Part shown: positions 48,132-57,064 of the stretch, in pieces
Layout of the letters: each line of letters starts with the position of its first letter
Numbering within the stretch: position 1 is the stretch's first letter
From: Bradyrhizobium campsiandrae
GTDB lineage: Bacteria; Pseudomonadota; Alphaproteobacteria; Rhizobiales; Xanthobacteraceae
NCBI RefSeq assembly: GCF_014529705.1
Contig: NZ_JAANIH010000034.1
Coordinates: 26,487-90,486, forward strand
Direction of reading: 5' to 3'
DNA: 64,000 bases
Program-made: the position numbers and the translations under genes
Notes under the pieces: model-generated
The model's database searches: none
What the model saw: the letters and a program-made list of their open reading frames with translations, nothing else
What the model was told of the DNA's origin: nothing

Positions 48132-49190
48132 TCATGTCAGGCGGGGATAGGTTGCATGCGGATTGTCGATCATGATCTTGCGCACGAGATCGGGGGTGAG
48201 ACCCTCGGGCAGCGCGTCCTGGCCGTCGAACTGCCAGTGCGGATAGTCCGTGGAGAATAGGACCAATTCGTCGGACTGCATATGCTCAAACAGGCGAATT
48301 AATGTCTCAGGTTCCGGCGGCGCATCAAATGGCTGTAATGAGAAGCGGATGTTGCTGCGCACAATCTCCAGCGGCGCGCGATCGACCCAGGGCGTCTCCA
48401 TCCGCACGCCGCGCCAGAACTTGTGCAGCCGCCAGAGATAGGGCGAGATCCAGGACACACCGGACTCCAGCATCACCATTTTCAGCCGCGGGTATTTGGC
48501 GAACACGCCCTCGACGATCAGGCTGGTGAGCTGGGTCTGGAACGCCTGGGCCTGACCGACATAATCCTCGATGTGGTAGGACCCCCATCCCACGGCAGTC
48601 GGGGGATTGTGATAGGCGGAACCGGCATGGATCCCGACCGGCAGGTCGAGTCGTTCCGCAGCCTCATAGATCGGCCACAGCGCGCGCTTGCCAAGCGGCG
48701 TGTCGCCCATTACGAGCATCAGCACCTGCACGAAGCGCCTGTCCGCCGCGCAGCGCTCGATCTCGGCGACGGCTTTTTCGACGCTTTGGGTCGGGATTAC
48801 GATCGAGCCGCGCAGCCGGGAATCGCGATCGAGCCATTCCTTCACGAGCCAGTCGTTCAGCGCACGGCAGAAGGCGGCCTGCATGTCCTCCGAAAACACC
48901 ATCTGCACGCCGTAAAGCGGGTTGCAGATGGCGCAGCTGAGCTGGAAGGGCTCGAGCACATGGCGCTGCATGTCCGCAAGGCTTTCGCCCGGCTTGCCCG
49001 TCTCGGGCCGCCAATCCGGCCGCACCATGATCGGCGAGTTCTTGGGATAGGATTGCGAGACGAGGTCGACCATGCCGCGTGTCGTCACCTGGTCGCGCCA
49101 ATAGTCGTTCAGGTACGGCAGCAGGCTGGTCAGATGCGGCACTGCCGGATGCACGTCGCAATCCACACCGCCGGCGATCAGGGACGCCAT
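48132..49190 (-). CDS. Amidohydrolase-family protein (amidohydrolase_2 type), copy 2
   Basis: 352 residues from ATG 49190. Metal motif VDCDVHPAVP (about 8-17), then PVGIHAGSAYH (about 192-202) and FSTDYPHWQFDG (about 312-323). It is a divergent tandem paralogue of the next gene, sharing WPIYEAAERLDLPVGIHA versus WPIYQAAEEAGLPVGVHA and the terminal FSTDYPHW versus FATDYPHW. The pair may form a heteromeric enzyme or act on successive substrates. It is the first gene of the operon that ends with the Rieske protein. Confidence 0.87.
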   Translation of the reverse strand: MASLIAGGVDCDVHPAVPHLTSLLPYLNDYWRDQVTTRGMVDLVSQSYPKNSPIMVRPDWRPETGKPGESLADMQRHVLEPFQLSCAICNPLYGVQMVFSEDMQAAFCRALNDWLVKEWLDRDSRLRGSIVIPTQSVEKAVAEIERCAADRRFVQVLMLVMGDTPLGKRALWPIYEAAERLDLPVGIHAGSAYHNPPTAVGWGSYHIEDYVGQAQAFQTQLTSLIVEGVFAKYPRLKMVMLESGVSWISPYLWRLHKFWRGVRMETPWVDRAPLEIVRSNIRFSLQPFDAPPEPETLIRLFEHMQSDELVLFSTDYPHWQFDGQDALPEGLTPDLVRKIMIDNPHATYPRLT

Positions 49191-49327
49191 GACGTCTCCC
49201 TTCTCACGTTTCCTCTAAGTCTCTTGCCGCCCATTCAAGCAGGCCTGCCCCTCGCCTGCAACTCGGCCAAGGCTTCTGTCATATGCTAGGAAGGCTGAGC
49301 TCGGTTGCGGAGGAAGAGGATTTGGAG

Positions 49328-49810
49328 ATGAAAGAGCTCGTCGGCATTGCGGAACAAGTCGCGGCGAAATTGATCGCACGCAAACAGACCATTGCGGTCG
49401 CAGAATCCTCGACCGGCGGCCTGATTGCGGCGAGCCTGCTCGCCGTGCCCGGCGCCTCCGCCTATTTCCTCGGTGGCGCGGTGGTCTACACCCGCGACGC
49501 CAGGCGCGTGCTGATGGATATTTCGGACGAAGCAATGAAGGGCTTTCGTTCGTCGTCGGAACCCTATGCAAAGCTTCTGGCCGAACAGATGCGCGGCCGC
49601 TTCAACGCAGACTGGGGCCTGTCCGAGACCGGTGCAGCCGGCCCGACCGGCAATCGCTATGGCGATGCCGCCGGCCACAGCTGCATGGCGGTCGCCGGAC
49701 CTGCGGCCGAAGTGATGACGCTGGAGACCGGTGGCAGCGACCGGTTTGCCAACATGCAAACATTCGCGGCGACGGCGCTGAACTTGTTGCTGAAGAAGCT
49801 GGAGGGATGA
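49328..49810 (+). CDS. CinA-family nicotinamide-nucleotide amidohydrolase, single-domain
   Basis: 160 residues from ATG 49328 (MKELVGIAEQVAAKL), preceded by GAGGATTTGG; ATG 49283 is less likely. The CinA C-domain motifs are IAVAESSTGGLIAASLLAVPGAS (in two parts, about 20-42), YFLGGAVVYT and SETGAAGPTGNRYGD (about 98-112). It corresponds to PncC, which deamidates nicotinamide mononucleotide, but several residues in the last motif differ from E. coli PncC (ITGVAGPGG is usual), so a related amidase activity is possible. It is flanked by minus-strand genes on both sides. Confidence 0.83.
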   Translation: MKELVGIAEQVAAKLIARKQTIAVAESSTGGLIAASLLAVPGASAYFLGGAVVYTRDARRVLMDISDEAMKGFRSSSEPYAKLLAEQMRGRFNADWGLSETGAAGPTGNRYGDAAGHSCMAVAGPAAEVMTLETGGSDRFANMQTFAATALNLLLKKLEG

Positions 49811-49848
49811 ACGGCTTGCGCCGCTCATCGTACCATCGATGCGCTCGC

Positions 49849-50673
49849 TCAGGAGCAGGACAAGCCGTTGCCGGGCTCGCGGCACAGCTTCGCGCGAACC
49901 TCGACGAAATCGATCTTGCAGTCCCTGGCTTTGCGGATGCGCGAGACGTGCGCAGCATCGGCTTTGGCTGCCGAAAGCAGATTGAGCTGCCTCTTGATGG
50001 CTGCGCTGCACATGAGTTCGGGATTACCGTCGAGATATCGCGCCTCGGCACCAAGCTCCTGCCGCGTGAGCTCGGCAAACGGTCCGAGCTGCAGTTGCGT
50101 TTCGATCGCTAAGCTTTCTGCGCCATCCGCCTGCGCCCGGCCGACACCATTGGTCTTGCGCTCGAATCCATTTGCGATTGCAGCCCCGTTCGCCGCGGCG
50201 AGATCTGCGAATTCCTGCGCCGCGTCCGGAAACTCACCGCGCTGAGAGCCGACCAGAAGATAGGATTTGCATTCCAATGGATTGCTCGCGAGCTTCAGAA
50301 GGACGGCCAGCTGTGCCCGGTCCACGGCGATGATGTTCTCGTCGTCGGCATAGGCAACCATCTCGGTCGCAAGGATCGCATTGAGCACGTTGTTGGCGGC
50401 GGACCATCCGCCCCCGTTGAATGCCGCCTCGGTTTCCCGAAGCAAGACCTCCTTAAGCGCAGGATCGCTGCGGGCGATCGACGCTGCCAGGGGAAACCGC
50501 GCGATGTTCTGGTCGAAATCGCGCGCAAATGCACTCGGCCCGAACAGGTTCGGATAGGCCAGGTTTCCGGCCAGCAAGGCAACGACGACGAGCAGCAGGA
50601 CTGTTCTTCTGGGCATGTGACACTGTTGGCGTGGGCGACCGCGCGACATCATTTCACGCCGTGTTACCGCCAT
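49849..50673 (-). CDS. Hypothetical protein with N-terminal membrane anchor or signal
   Basis: 274 residues from ATG 50673, chosen for GGAG five bases upstream; ATG 50616 would give 255 residues starting at the hydrophobic segment. That segment is TVLLLVVVALLAGNLAYP. The rest is soluble, largely helical, with cysteines near ECKSYLLVGS, ELMCSAAIK, ARDCKIDF, AKLCREPGN and the terminal SCS, suggesting disulfides in the periplasm. I do not recognise a domain. It is convergent with the CinA gene, 38 bases away. Confidence 0.65.
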   Translation of the reverse strand: MAVTRREMMSRGRPRQQCHMPRRTVLLLVVVALLAGNLAYPNLFGPSAFARDFDQNIARFPLAASIARSDPALKEVLLRETEAAFNGGGWSAANNVLNAILATEMVAYADDENIIAVDRAQLAVLLKLASNPLECKSYLLVGSQRGEFPDAAQEFADLAAANGAAIANGFERKTNGVGRAQADGAESLAIETQLQLGPFAELTRQELGAEARYLDGNPELMCSAAIKRQLNLLSAAKADAAHVSRIRKARDCKIDFVEVRAKLCREPGNGLSCS

Positions 50674-50740
50674 CCATTGCAACTCCGGGCTGCCCTTAAC
50701 GAATCCTTTCGCGCCCGCGGCAAGTTGTGCGCATGCCCTG

Positions 50741-51016
50741 CTATCTGGCCAGATGCCGTACGAAGATCCGCACCACGTAACCCCTGAACCGCGGCGCCTC
50801 ATCGTAGAGGTCCGACGCGATCCGCTCGATGGTCTCGCGCAAAGATGTGAACTGCGCCTGCCGCGCGCTGCTCTCGGTGCCTTGCATGCCGGCGAGCTCG
50901 TCCATCGCGGCATCGCTGATCTGGCACTGCACGACCTCGTCCGCGCGCGTCATGGTGAAGCGGAAGGCCAGCCGTTCGTGGTCATGGCCGATAATCCTGT
51001 CACGCATCAGCGGCAT
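50741..51016 (-). CDS. DUF1488-like small protein
   Basis: 91 residues from ATG 51016 (MPLMRDRIIGHDHERLAF). The pattern MPL..., a charged beta segment LAFRFTMTRADEVVQCQIS, then AAMDELAGM and the helical IERIASDLYDEAPRFRGYVVRIF resembles DUF1488 proteins, short uncharacterised proteins of alphaproteobacteria. A TTG start at 51049 would add eleven residues. No signal or membrane segment is present. It lies upstream of the membrane-anchored protein gene, 67 bases apart, on the same strand. Confidence 0.65.
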   Translation of the reverse strand: MPLMRDRIIGHDHERLAFRFTMTRADEVVQCQISDAAMDELAGMQGTESSARQAQFTSLRETIERIASDLYDEAPRFRGYVVRIFVRHLAR

Positions 51017-51084
51017 CAAATTGTCCCGGTCCCACCCCGCACCGGACAATGCTGAAATTCGTCCGACTTGTCACCATGGAACGG

Positions 51085-51107
51085 GTGGGGGCGCTACGCG
51101 CCCCCAC
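51085..51107 (-). terminator. GC hairpin after the TPR gene
   Basis: GTGGGGGCGC and GCGCCCCCAC form a perfect stem around TAC, six bases beyond the TPR stop. It lacks a long T-run. Confidence 0.55.
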
Positions 51108-51113
51108 ATGCAC

Positions 51114-51731
51114 TCAATAAGCGAGCGCCGAGCCGGTGGGCTTCTCCAGCGCCGCCGCCAGCGATTTATACTCCTCGCAATCGGTGCCGCAGATCGCGGC
51201 GATACGGCTCAAATGATACATCGCCTGCTCGCGGTTACCCTGCTCGAGCTGCCACAGTCCGTAATACTGCCATGTCAGCACGTGGTTCGGATCCACCTTC
51301 AGCGCCCGCTCGTACCAGACTTGCGATTGCCTGTAGTCGCCAAGTTTTCGATAGGAATAACCAATGAGATTGGCGACGTTGGGATGGTCGTCATGGCCGA
51401 GCGCCCGCAATTGCTCGATCGCGACCGCGTAGTCGTTACGCAGATAGATCGTATCGTAAGCCACGCGGTAGCCGGCTGCGAACGCGGGATCATCGATGCT
51501 GGACTGGTTGCTCGCCTTCCTGCCCTTCTGCGTCGCCTTGGTGCCCGAGCGTTTCGGATAGGTCGGCGCCGGCTGCGCCTTCTGGTCCGAATAGGCGCCG
51601 GCATAGGGATCAGTGCTGCCGGAACCACCGCCTCCTCCACCGCCTCCTCCGCCAGCCGCCAAGGCCGGCAAACTCAGCAGGACCACCGCAAACGTCCCCA
51701 GCGTGACGCGTCTGATCGTGGCTGTGATCAT
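51114..51731 (-). CDS. Secreted TPR-repeat protein with polyglycine linker
   Basis: 205 residues from ATG 51731, with GGAG eight bases upstream. The signal peptide is MITATIRRVTLGTFAVVLLS and cleavage is likely at ALA/AGG. A run of about ten Gly follows, then a basic Pro/Lys/Thr-rich stretch. Two or three TPR units occupy about 90-190: AYDTIYLRNDYAVAIEQLRALG, NVANLIGYSYRKLGDYRQSQ and VWYERALKVDPNHVLTWQYYG, LWQLEQGNREQAMYHL. It likely works as a periplasmic scaffold. A partner is not evident. Confidence 0.82.
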   Translation of the reverse strand: MITATIRRVTLGTFAVVLLSLPALAAGGGGGGGGGGSGSTDPYAGAYSDQKAQPAPTYPKRSGTKATQKGRKASNQSSIDDPAFAAGYRVAYDTIYLRNDYAVAIEQLRALGHDDHPNVANLIGYSYRKLGDYRQSQVWYERALKVDPNHVLTWQYYGLWQLEQGNREQAMYHLSRIAAICGTDCEEYKSLAAALEKPTGSALAY

Positions 51732-51854
51732 GTCTGTCTCCTGTGCTGTTTCGAGCGGCCCCGGACGAATCGATAACCCTGCCTCAGCTGGGATATTCCT
51801 GGGCACCGGACTTTCGGAGATTCAGACAGCCCCGTATGACAGCTCTGTTGTCGT

Positions 51855-53324
51855 TTACTGAAACGCGACCTCGGCAAAGCTGCGGAGCTTGCGCGAATGC
51901 AGACGCTCCGATTCCTGCTGCTTGAGCCGCTCCAGCGCCTTCAAACCGATCTCGAGATGCTGACCGACGCGGCGACGGTAGAACTCGCTGGCCATGCCGG
52001 CGAGCTTGATCTCGCCGTGCAACGGCTTGTCGGAGACGCAGAGCAGTGTGCCATAGGGGACACGGAAGCGATAACCGTTGGCGGCGATCGCCGCAGATTC
52101 CATGTCGAGCGCGACGGCGCGAGATTGCGACAGGCGGCGGATGACCTCGGGTCCGGAAATCTCCCAGTTGCGATTGTCGACGCTGGCGACGGTGCCCGTT
52201 CGCATCAGGCGCTTGAGGTCAAAACCTTCCAGACCCGTGACATCCTCGACCGCCTCCTCCAACGCGACCTGCATCTCGGCCAGCGCCGGGATCGGCACCC
52301 ACAGCGGCAACTCTCGATCGAGCACGTGGTCCTCGCGCACATAGCCATGCGCGAGCACGTAGTCACCGAGCCGCTGCGTGTTGCGCAGACCCGCGCAATG
52401 GCCAAGCATCAGCCAGGCATGCGGCCGCAGCACCGCGACATGATCGGTGACGTTGCGCGCGTTGGACGGGCCGGTGCCGATATTGATCAGCGTGATGCCG
52501 CGATAATCAGGCGCGACCAGATGGAAGGCCGGCATGTTCGGCGTGCGCACGGGCGCTGTTCCCGTCGTGCTCCCGTCGCTGCGCGTGATGACGTTGCCGG
52601 GCGCAACGAACGCCTCCAGCCCTGCTTCGCCGGACTGGAGCCGCTGCTGGCAGAGCTCCGCGAAGGCATCGACATAGAACTGGTAATTCGTGAAGATCAC
52701 GAAATTCTGGAAATGCTCGGGATCGGTGCCGGTGTAGTGGTAGAGCCGGCGCAGCGAGTAATCGACGCGGGCGGCGCGGAACAGCGACAATGGCTCGGGC
52801 GCGCCAGCCTGAAGCTCGAAGGTGCCGTCGGCGATGGAATCGTCCATGGTGGCGAGATCAGGCACGTCGAAGGCATCGCGCAGCGAGCGCGTGGCGAGCG
52901 AATTTTCGCTGGTGGTGATGGCGGCTTCGATGTTGATATCGCGGCGATAGGCGAAGTGGATCGGGATCGGCTCGGCGGATTCGCCGATCTCGACCGGCAC
53001 GCCGTGGTTCTGGATCAACAGGCCGATCTGCTCGGTGAGATAGGCGCGGAACAGATCCGGCCGCGTTACGCTGGTCTCATGCACGCCGGGTCCCGCCACG
53101 AAGCCGTAGGACAGACGCGAATCCAGCCGCGCGTGGGTCGCGGTGGTGAGGCGGACGAAGGGATAATAGGCCCGCACCCGCGTCGTGATCGCCTCGCCCG
53201 AGACGTAGGCCTCGAACCGGTCGCGCAGGAATCTTGTGTTGCGCTCGTAGATCTCTTCGAGGCGGGCGACGGCCGCGGATGCGTCGGTGAAGGATTTTGT
53301 GGCGATGGAGGGTGGAGACTGCAT
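51855..53324 (-). CDS. amn: AMP nucleosidase
   Basis: 489 residues from ATG 53324. It hydrolyses AMP to adenine and ribose 5-phosphate. The N-terminal alpha/beta domain (about 1-180) includes AYYPFVRLTTATHARLDSRLSYGF (in two parts) and is specific for Amn. The C-terminal phosphorylase-like domain has GITLINIGTGPSNARNVTDH, LMLGHCAGLRNTQRLGDYV and ALDMESAAIAANGYRF (about 430-445), with the catalytic Asp region YGTLLCVSDKPLHGEIK (about 450-466). Length matches E. coli Amn (484). It is flanked by unrelated genes and appears monocistronic. Confidence 0.93.
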   Translation of the reverse strand: MQSPPSIATKSFTDASAAVARLEEIYERNTRFLRDRFEAYVSGEAITTRVRAYYPFVRLTTATHARLDSRLSYGFVAGPGVHETSVTRPDLFRAYLTEQIGLLIQNHGVPVEIGESAEPIPIHFAYRRDINIEAAITTSENSLATRSLRDAFDVPDLATMDDSIADGTFELQAGAPEPLSLFRAARVDYSLRRLYHYTGTDPEHFQNFVIFTNYQFYVDAFAELCQQRLQSGEAGLEAFVAPGNVITRSDGSTTGTAPVRTPNMPAFHLVAPDYRGITLINIGTGPSNARNVTDHVAVLRPHAWLMLGHCAGLRNTQRLGDYVLAHGYVREDHVLDRELPLWVPIPALAEMQVALEEAVEDVTGLEGFDLKRLMRTGTVASVDNRNWEISGPEVIRRLSQSRAVALDMESAAIAANGYRFRVPYGTLLCVSDKPLHGEIKLAGMASEFYRRRVGQHLEIGLKALERLKQQESERLHSRKLRSFAEVAFQ

Positions 53325-53384
53325 GGTTCGACCGCCGGGTTTTAGGGACCTGAGTCGAACTATAGCAAGAACAAGGCCGCGTCG

Positions 53385-53675
53385 TCATTGCGAGCGCTGA
53401 AAAGCACTCAGGAGACCTACGACCAAAATAAGTCCGAGAAATGTTGCCACCGCCGTAAAGAGCTTACGACGACGGTCACGACATCGATCCGAGAGCTTGT
53501 TCGATAGAACGGCTACAACAGAGCGTTGCCCCCTGGTGAACCAATCCAGCGATTGAGCGTGATCCTCACGCCATTCTTCAAAAAACTTGTGTTGCTGGTA
53601 AGCTCCGAAAACAAAGACTGGGATTGCGGCAAAGAAGAGAATGTTCGTCAGAACCGACAAGATAGTCTGCAGCAT
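53385..53675 (-). CDS. Small membrane protein of unknown function
   Basis: 96 residues. Two hydrophobic segments: ILSVLTNILFFAAIPVFVFGAY (in two parts, about 5-26) and LFTAVATFLGLILVVGLLSAF (about 72-92), with a basic loop between (SDRCRDRRRK). No recognised family. Start ATG 53675 has no strong ribosome site. The 3' end overlaps a partial copy of the CGTCATTGCGAG repeat at 53383-53396. It lies 30 bases before the HlyD-type gene on the same strand, but downstream of it, so it may be the end of the secretion operon. Confidence 0.55.
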   Translation of the reverse strand: MLQTILSVLTNILFFAAIPVFVFGAYQQHKFFEEWREDHAQSLDWFTRGQRSVVAVLSNKLSDRCRDRRRKLFTAVATFLGLILVVGLLSAFQRSQ

Positions 53676-53705
53676 TTTCGACAGCTCGGGGAATAGCGCC
53701 GTGTG

Positions 53706-55055
53706 TCACTTCTCTCGGAAGGCCCGCATGAACTGGTCGTGCAACGGCTTCATCAGATAGGACAGCATGGTGCGGTCACCGGTCTGGACGAAGGCTTCCG
53801 CCGGCATGCCGGGAATCAGCTTGGAGTCTCCGAGCTTGGCAACCTCCTCCGCAGACATCGAAACGCGGATCGTATAGTAGCTTTGCCCCGTGCGCTGGTC
53901 GGTGGTGACGTCGGGCGAGACGCGGCTGACGATGCCATTAAGCTCGGGCGTGGTGCGCTGGTTGAAGGCGGACAGACGCAACAGCGTCTTCTGGCCGACC
54001 TGCAGCTTGTCGATGTCGACCGGATTGACCTTGGCCTCGACCTGGAGATCGTCGGCCTGCGGCACGATCAGCATCAATGTGTCGCCGGCGGTGACGACGC
54101 CGCCGACGGTGTGCACCGTCGATTGCAGCACCATGCCGTCCTGCGGCGCCCGGATGTCGACGCGGCGGAGCTGGTCTTCGGCCGCGACCTTGCGCTCGAT
54201 CAGCTCGCCGCTCTTGTCATTGGTCTCGCGCAGGTCCTTGGAGACCTCGCTCACCATGTCCTTGTCGACCTGGATGATCTGCAGCTCGGTCTCGGTGATC
54301 TTGCCCTTGGCCTGCGCGCGCGAGGCGATGTATTGCGCGCGCTCGCCGTTGAGGCGGGCGCTGTCGCGCTCCAGCGTGGTCAGGCGCGAAAGCTGCACCA
54401 GGTGCTTGTCATAGAGATCGCGCACGCCGGTGAGCTCCTGCTGCACAAGCGAGATCTCCCTGTCCTTGGCTCTCTCCTGCGCCTGCAGGCCCTCGATCTC
54501 TTCGTTGAGCTGCTGGATGCGCTCGCGGAGCTGTGCCTTCTGGCCGGCACGGCCGTTGACGCGCACGTCGAACAGCTTGCTTTCGCTGTCGAGCAGCGCC
54601 TTGACATCAGGGTCGCCGGCGCGGTCGAGCAACGACGGTGGAAACTCGATTCTGTCGAGGCCGCGCTGCTCGGCCTGGAGCCGTGCCGCGCGCGCCTGGG
54701 CGGCATCGAGATTTTTGGTGACGATGGCAAGATTGGCCTTGGTGACGGTGTCGTCGAGCCGCACCACGATGTCGCCGGCCTTGACCACGTCGCCGTCGCG
54801 GGCGCGCACCTCACCGACCACGCCGCCGGTCGGATGCTGGACCTTCTTGACGTTGGATTCGACCACGATCTGGCCCGGCGCGATCAGCGCGCCCGAGATG
54901 AGCACCGTGGAGGCCCAGCCGCCGAGGCCGACGGCCAGGAACAGCACGATTCCGAGGCCGAGAAACAGGTGAAACCGGATCGATTCCCGAACCGTCTTTT
55001 CCTGAACGGTCTTGGGCGCAGCGGGTTTTGTCCCGCCAACCGTCATCGTGCTCAT
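53706..55055 (-). CDS. Type I secretion membrane-fusion protein (HlyD family)
   Basis: 449 residues from ATG 55055, overlapping the ABC gene stop as ATGA. A single membrane helix (HLFLGLGIVLFLAVGLGGW, about 29-47) is followed by GQIVVESNVKKVQHPTGGVVGEV (in two parts), the start of the lipoyl half-motif, a long coiled coil (about 105-300) and the second half with MVLQSTVHTVGGVVTAGDTLMLIVP. The end MPAEAFVQTGDRTMLSYLMKPLHDQ is the HlyD C-terminal signature. It bridges the ABC exporter and a TolC-type outer channel, which is not encoded here. Confidence 0.92.
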   Translation of the reverse strand: MSTMTVGGTKPAAPKTVQEKTVRESIRFHLFLGLGIVLFLAVGLGGWASTVLISGALIAPGQIVVESNVKKVQHPTGGVVGEVRARDGDVVKAGDIVVRLDDTVTKANLAIVTKNLDAAQARAARLQAEQRGLDRIEFPPSLLDRAGDPDVKALLDSESKLFDVRVNGRAGQKAQLRERIQQLNEEIEGLQAQERAKDREISLVQQELTGVRDLYDKHLVQLSRLTTLERDSARLNGERAQYIASRAQAKGKITETELQIIQVDKDMVSEVSKDLRETNDKSGELIERKVAAEDQLRRVDIRAPQDGMVLQSTVHTVGGVVTAGDTLMLIVPQADDLQVEAKVNPVDIDKLQVGQKTLLRLSAFNQRTTPELNGIVSRVSPDVTTDQRTGQSYYTIRVSMSAEEVAKLGDSKLIPGMPAEAFVQTGDRTMLSYLMKPLHDQFMRAFREK

Positions 55056-56800
55056 GCTTTTGCCACTCCGCCTTCGCTGACGACCTTGATCGGCGCCGAC
55101 GGCGCGACGCGTGGCTGCAGCACCTGGGCGAGCACCTGCTCCTTCGGACCGAAGGCATGCATGCGGCCGTCGCGCAGCACCAGGATCTGATCGACCGCCT
55201 CGACGCCAATCGGCCGGTGCGCCACCACGACGACGATCGCGCCACGCTCGCGCGCGCTGCGGATGGCGCGGGTCAACGCCTCGTCGCCTTCGGTGTCGAG
55301 GTTGGAGTTGGGCTCGTCGAGCACGATCAGGAACGGTTTGCCGTAGAGCGCACGCGCCAGCGCCACGCGCTGGGCCTGGCCGGCGGAGAGGGCGGTGCCC
55401 TGCTCGCCGACCTGCGTGTTGTAGCCCTCCCGCATCTTGATGATCATCTCGTGCACGCCGGCTTCCTTGGCCGCGGAAATGATGCCGTCGGACGTCGCCT
55501 CCGGATCAAAACGGCTGATGTTCTGCGCGATGGTGCCGCCGAACAGTTCGACGTCCTGCGGCAGGTAGCCGATGTAGCGGCCGAGCACGTCACTCGACCA
55601 TTGGTCGAGCGCCGCGCCGTCGAGCCGAACCTTGCCGCGGACCGGATGCCAGACGCCGACCAGGGCGCGGATCAGCGATGATTTGCCGGAGCCGCTCGGG
55701 CCGATCACGCCGAGGCCGTTGCCGGCTTCCAGCGCAAAGGTGACGTCCTGGACGATGAGCCGCTGGTCGCCCGGCGCCACCATGGTGACGGCTTCGACCG
55801 AGAGGCGGCTGGTGGGTGCCTGCAACTGGGTCGGCGTTGCCTGCGCCGGCATCTGTTCCAGGAGGCGGCTGAGGCGGTGCCAGCTCTGGCGGGCCGCCAC
55901 GAAGGATTTCCAGTGCGCGATCGCCAGATCGACCGGCGCCAATGCGCGGGCCGACAGGATCGAGCCGGCGATGATGATGCCGGCGGTCGCCTCCTGGTGA
56001 ATGACGAGATAGGCGCCGACCGCGAGCACGGCCGATTGCAGCATCATGCGCAGCACCTTGGCGATCGCACCGAGTCCGCCGGCGACGTCGCTCGCGCGCT
56101 GATTGCCGGCGAGGTATTTTTCGTTGGCCTCGCTCCAGCGCTGGTTGAGCCGGCCGGCCATGCCCATCGACACCAGCACTTCGGCGTTGCGGCGGCTGGA
56201 CTGGGCAAGGTCGTTGCGCTGGGCGGCAAGGCCCATCGCCTCCTTCGCCGGCTGGCGCGACAGGAACTCGGTCACCAGCGTCAGCCCGACCAGGATGATG
56301 GCGCCGACCAAGGCGGTCACGCCGATCATGACGTGGAAGGCGAAGCAGATGGCGAGATAGAGCGGCAGCCAGGGCAGGTCGAAGAAGGCACTCGGTCCCA
56401 TGCCGCCGAGGAAGGAGCGGACATTGTCGAGATCGCGCAGCGGCTGCAGCCCTTCGTTGCGGTTCCCGACCAGGAGCGGCAGACGCACGATGGTGTCGAA
56501 CACGCGCTTGTTCAGGGCTTCGTCGAGCGCGGTGCCGACCCGTCCCAGGATGCGGCTGCGGATCATGTCGAGCACGCCCTGGGCCATATAGAGGCCGGCG
56601 GCGAGGACGATCAGGCCGACGAGGGTCGGGATGCTGCGGCTCGGCAGCACCCGGTCGTAAACCTCCAGCATGAAGATCGACCCGGTCAGATAGAGCAGGT
56701 TGATCATGCAGCTCATGAAGCCGACGCCGACGAACGCCGTGCGGCAGGCACGCAGCGCGTCACCGAGCTCTGAACGGCGGAGGCCGGGAACGGCTGCCAT
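55052..56800 (-). CDS. Type I secretion system permease/ATPase (PrtD-like)
   Basis: 582 residues from ATG 56800. Six membrane helices in the first 300 residues (for example FMSCMINLLYLTGSIFMLEVYDRV, and GILIAGSI-type GIIIAGSILSARALAPVD). The ATPase domain has Walker A VIGPSGSGKSSLIRALVG (about 358-375), signature LSAGQAQRVALARALYG (about 466-482) and Walker B FLIVLDEPNSNLD (about 484-496). It would export an unfolded protein, often with glycine-rich RTX repeats, through HlyD and TolC partners. No RTX substrate gene lies in the window. Transcribed with the HlyD gene. Confidence 0.92.
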   Translation of the reverse strand: MAAVPGLRRSELGDALRACRTAFVGVGFMSCMINLLYLTGSIFMLEVYDRVLPSRSIPTLVGLIVLAAGLYMAQGVLDMIRSRILGRVGTALDEALNKRVFDTIVRLPLLVGNRNEGLQPLRDLDNVRSFLGGMGPSAFFDLPWLPLYLAICFAFHVMIGVTALVGAIILVGLTLVTEFLSRQPAKEAMGLAAQRNDLAQSSRRNAEVLVSMGMAGRLNQRWSEANEKYLAGNQRASDVAGGLGAIAKVLRMMLQSAVLAVGAYLVIHQEATAGIIIAGSILSARALAPVDLAIAHWKSFVAARQSWHRLSRLLEQMPAQATPTQLQAPTSRLSVEAVTMVAPGDQRLIVQDVTFALEAGNGLGVIGPSGSGKSSLIRALVGVWHPVRGKVRLDGAALDQWSSDVLGRYIGYLPQDVELFGGTIAQNISRFDPEATSDGIISAAKEAGVHEMIIKMREGYNTQVGEQGTALSAGQAQRVALARALYGKPFLIVLDEPNSNLDTEGDEALTRAIRSARERGAIVVVVAHRPIGVEAVDQILVLRDGRMHAFGPKEQVLAQVLQPRVAPSAPIKVVSEGGVAKA

Positions 56801-57000
56801 CAGTCTGGTCTCTTTCGGGTGAGGGGCAAAACCCCTGATTACAAAGGCAAATCGAGGCGTACTCGGCCTGGATTAATATCGGGTATTCCCCATGGGCGAG
56901 GCAATCGAATTTATCCGGGCTCCGCCACATCTACCCCCGGTGGCCCGATCCGCAAGTCCGGTATTTCACAGGCTTTGCGGCTTTTTCCGGCAAAGAGAAG

Positions 57001-57041
57001 CGCCTCTCCCAGGGCAGCACCAGCGCAGCCGGGGAGAGGCG
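57001..57041. repeat. GC-rich hairpin near the YeaQ-like gene
   Basis: CGCCTCTCCC and GGGGAGAGGCG pair around a 20-base loop, 24 bases after the YeaQ-like stop. It has no T-run and resembles the cacctctccc repeat family. Confidence 0.5.
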
Positions 57042-57064
57042 GAAGGTTCCATCGATCGCGTCGG

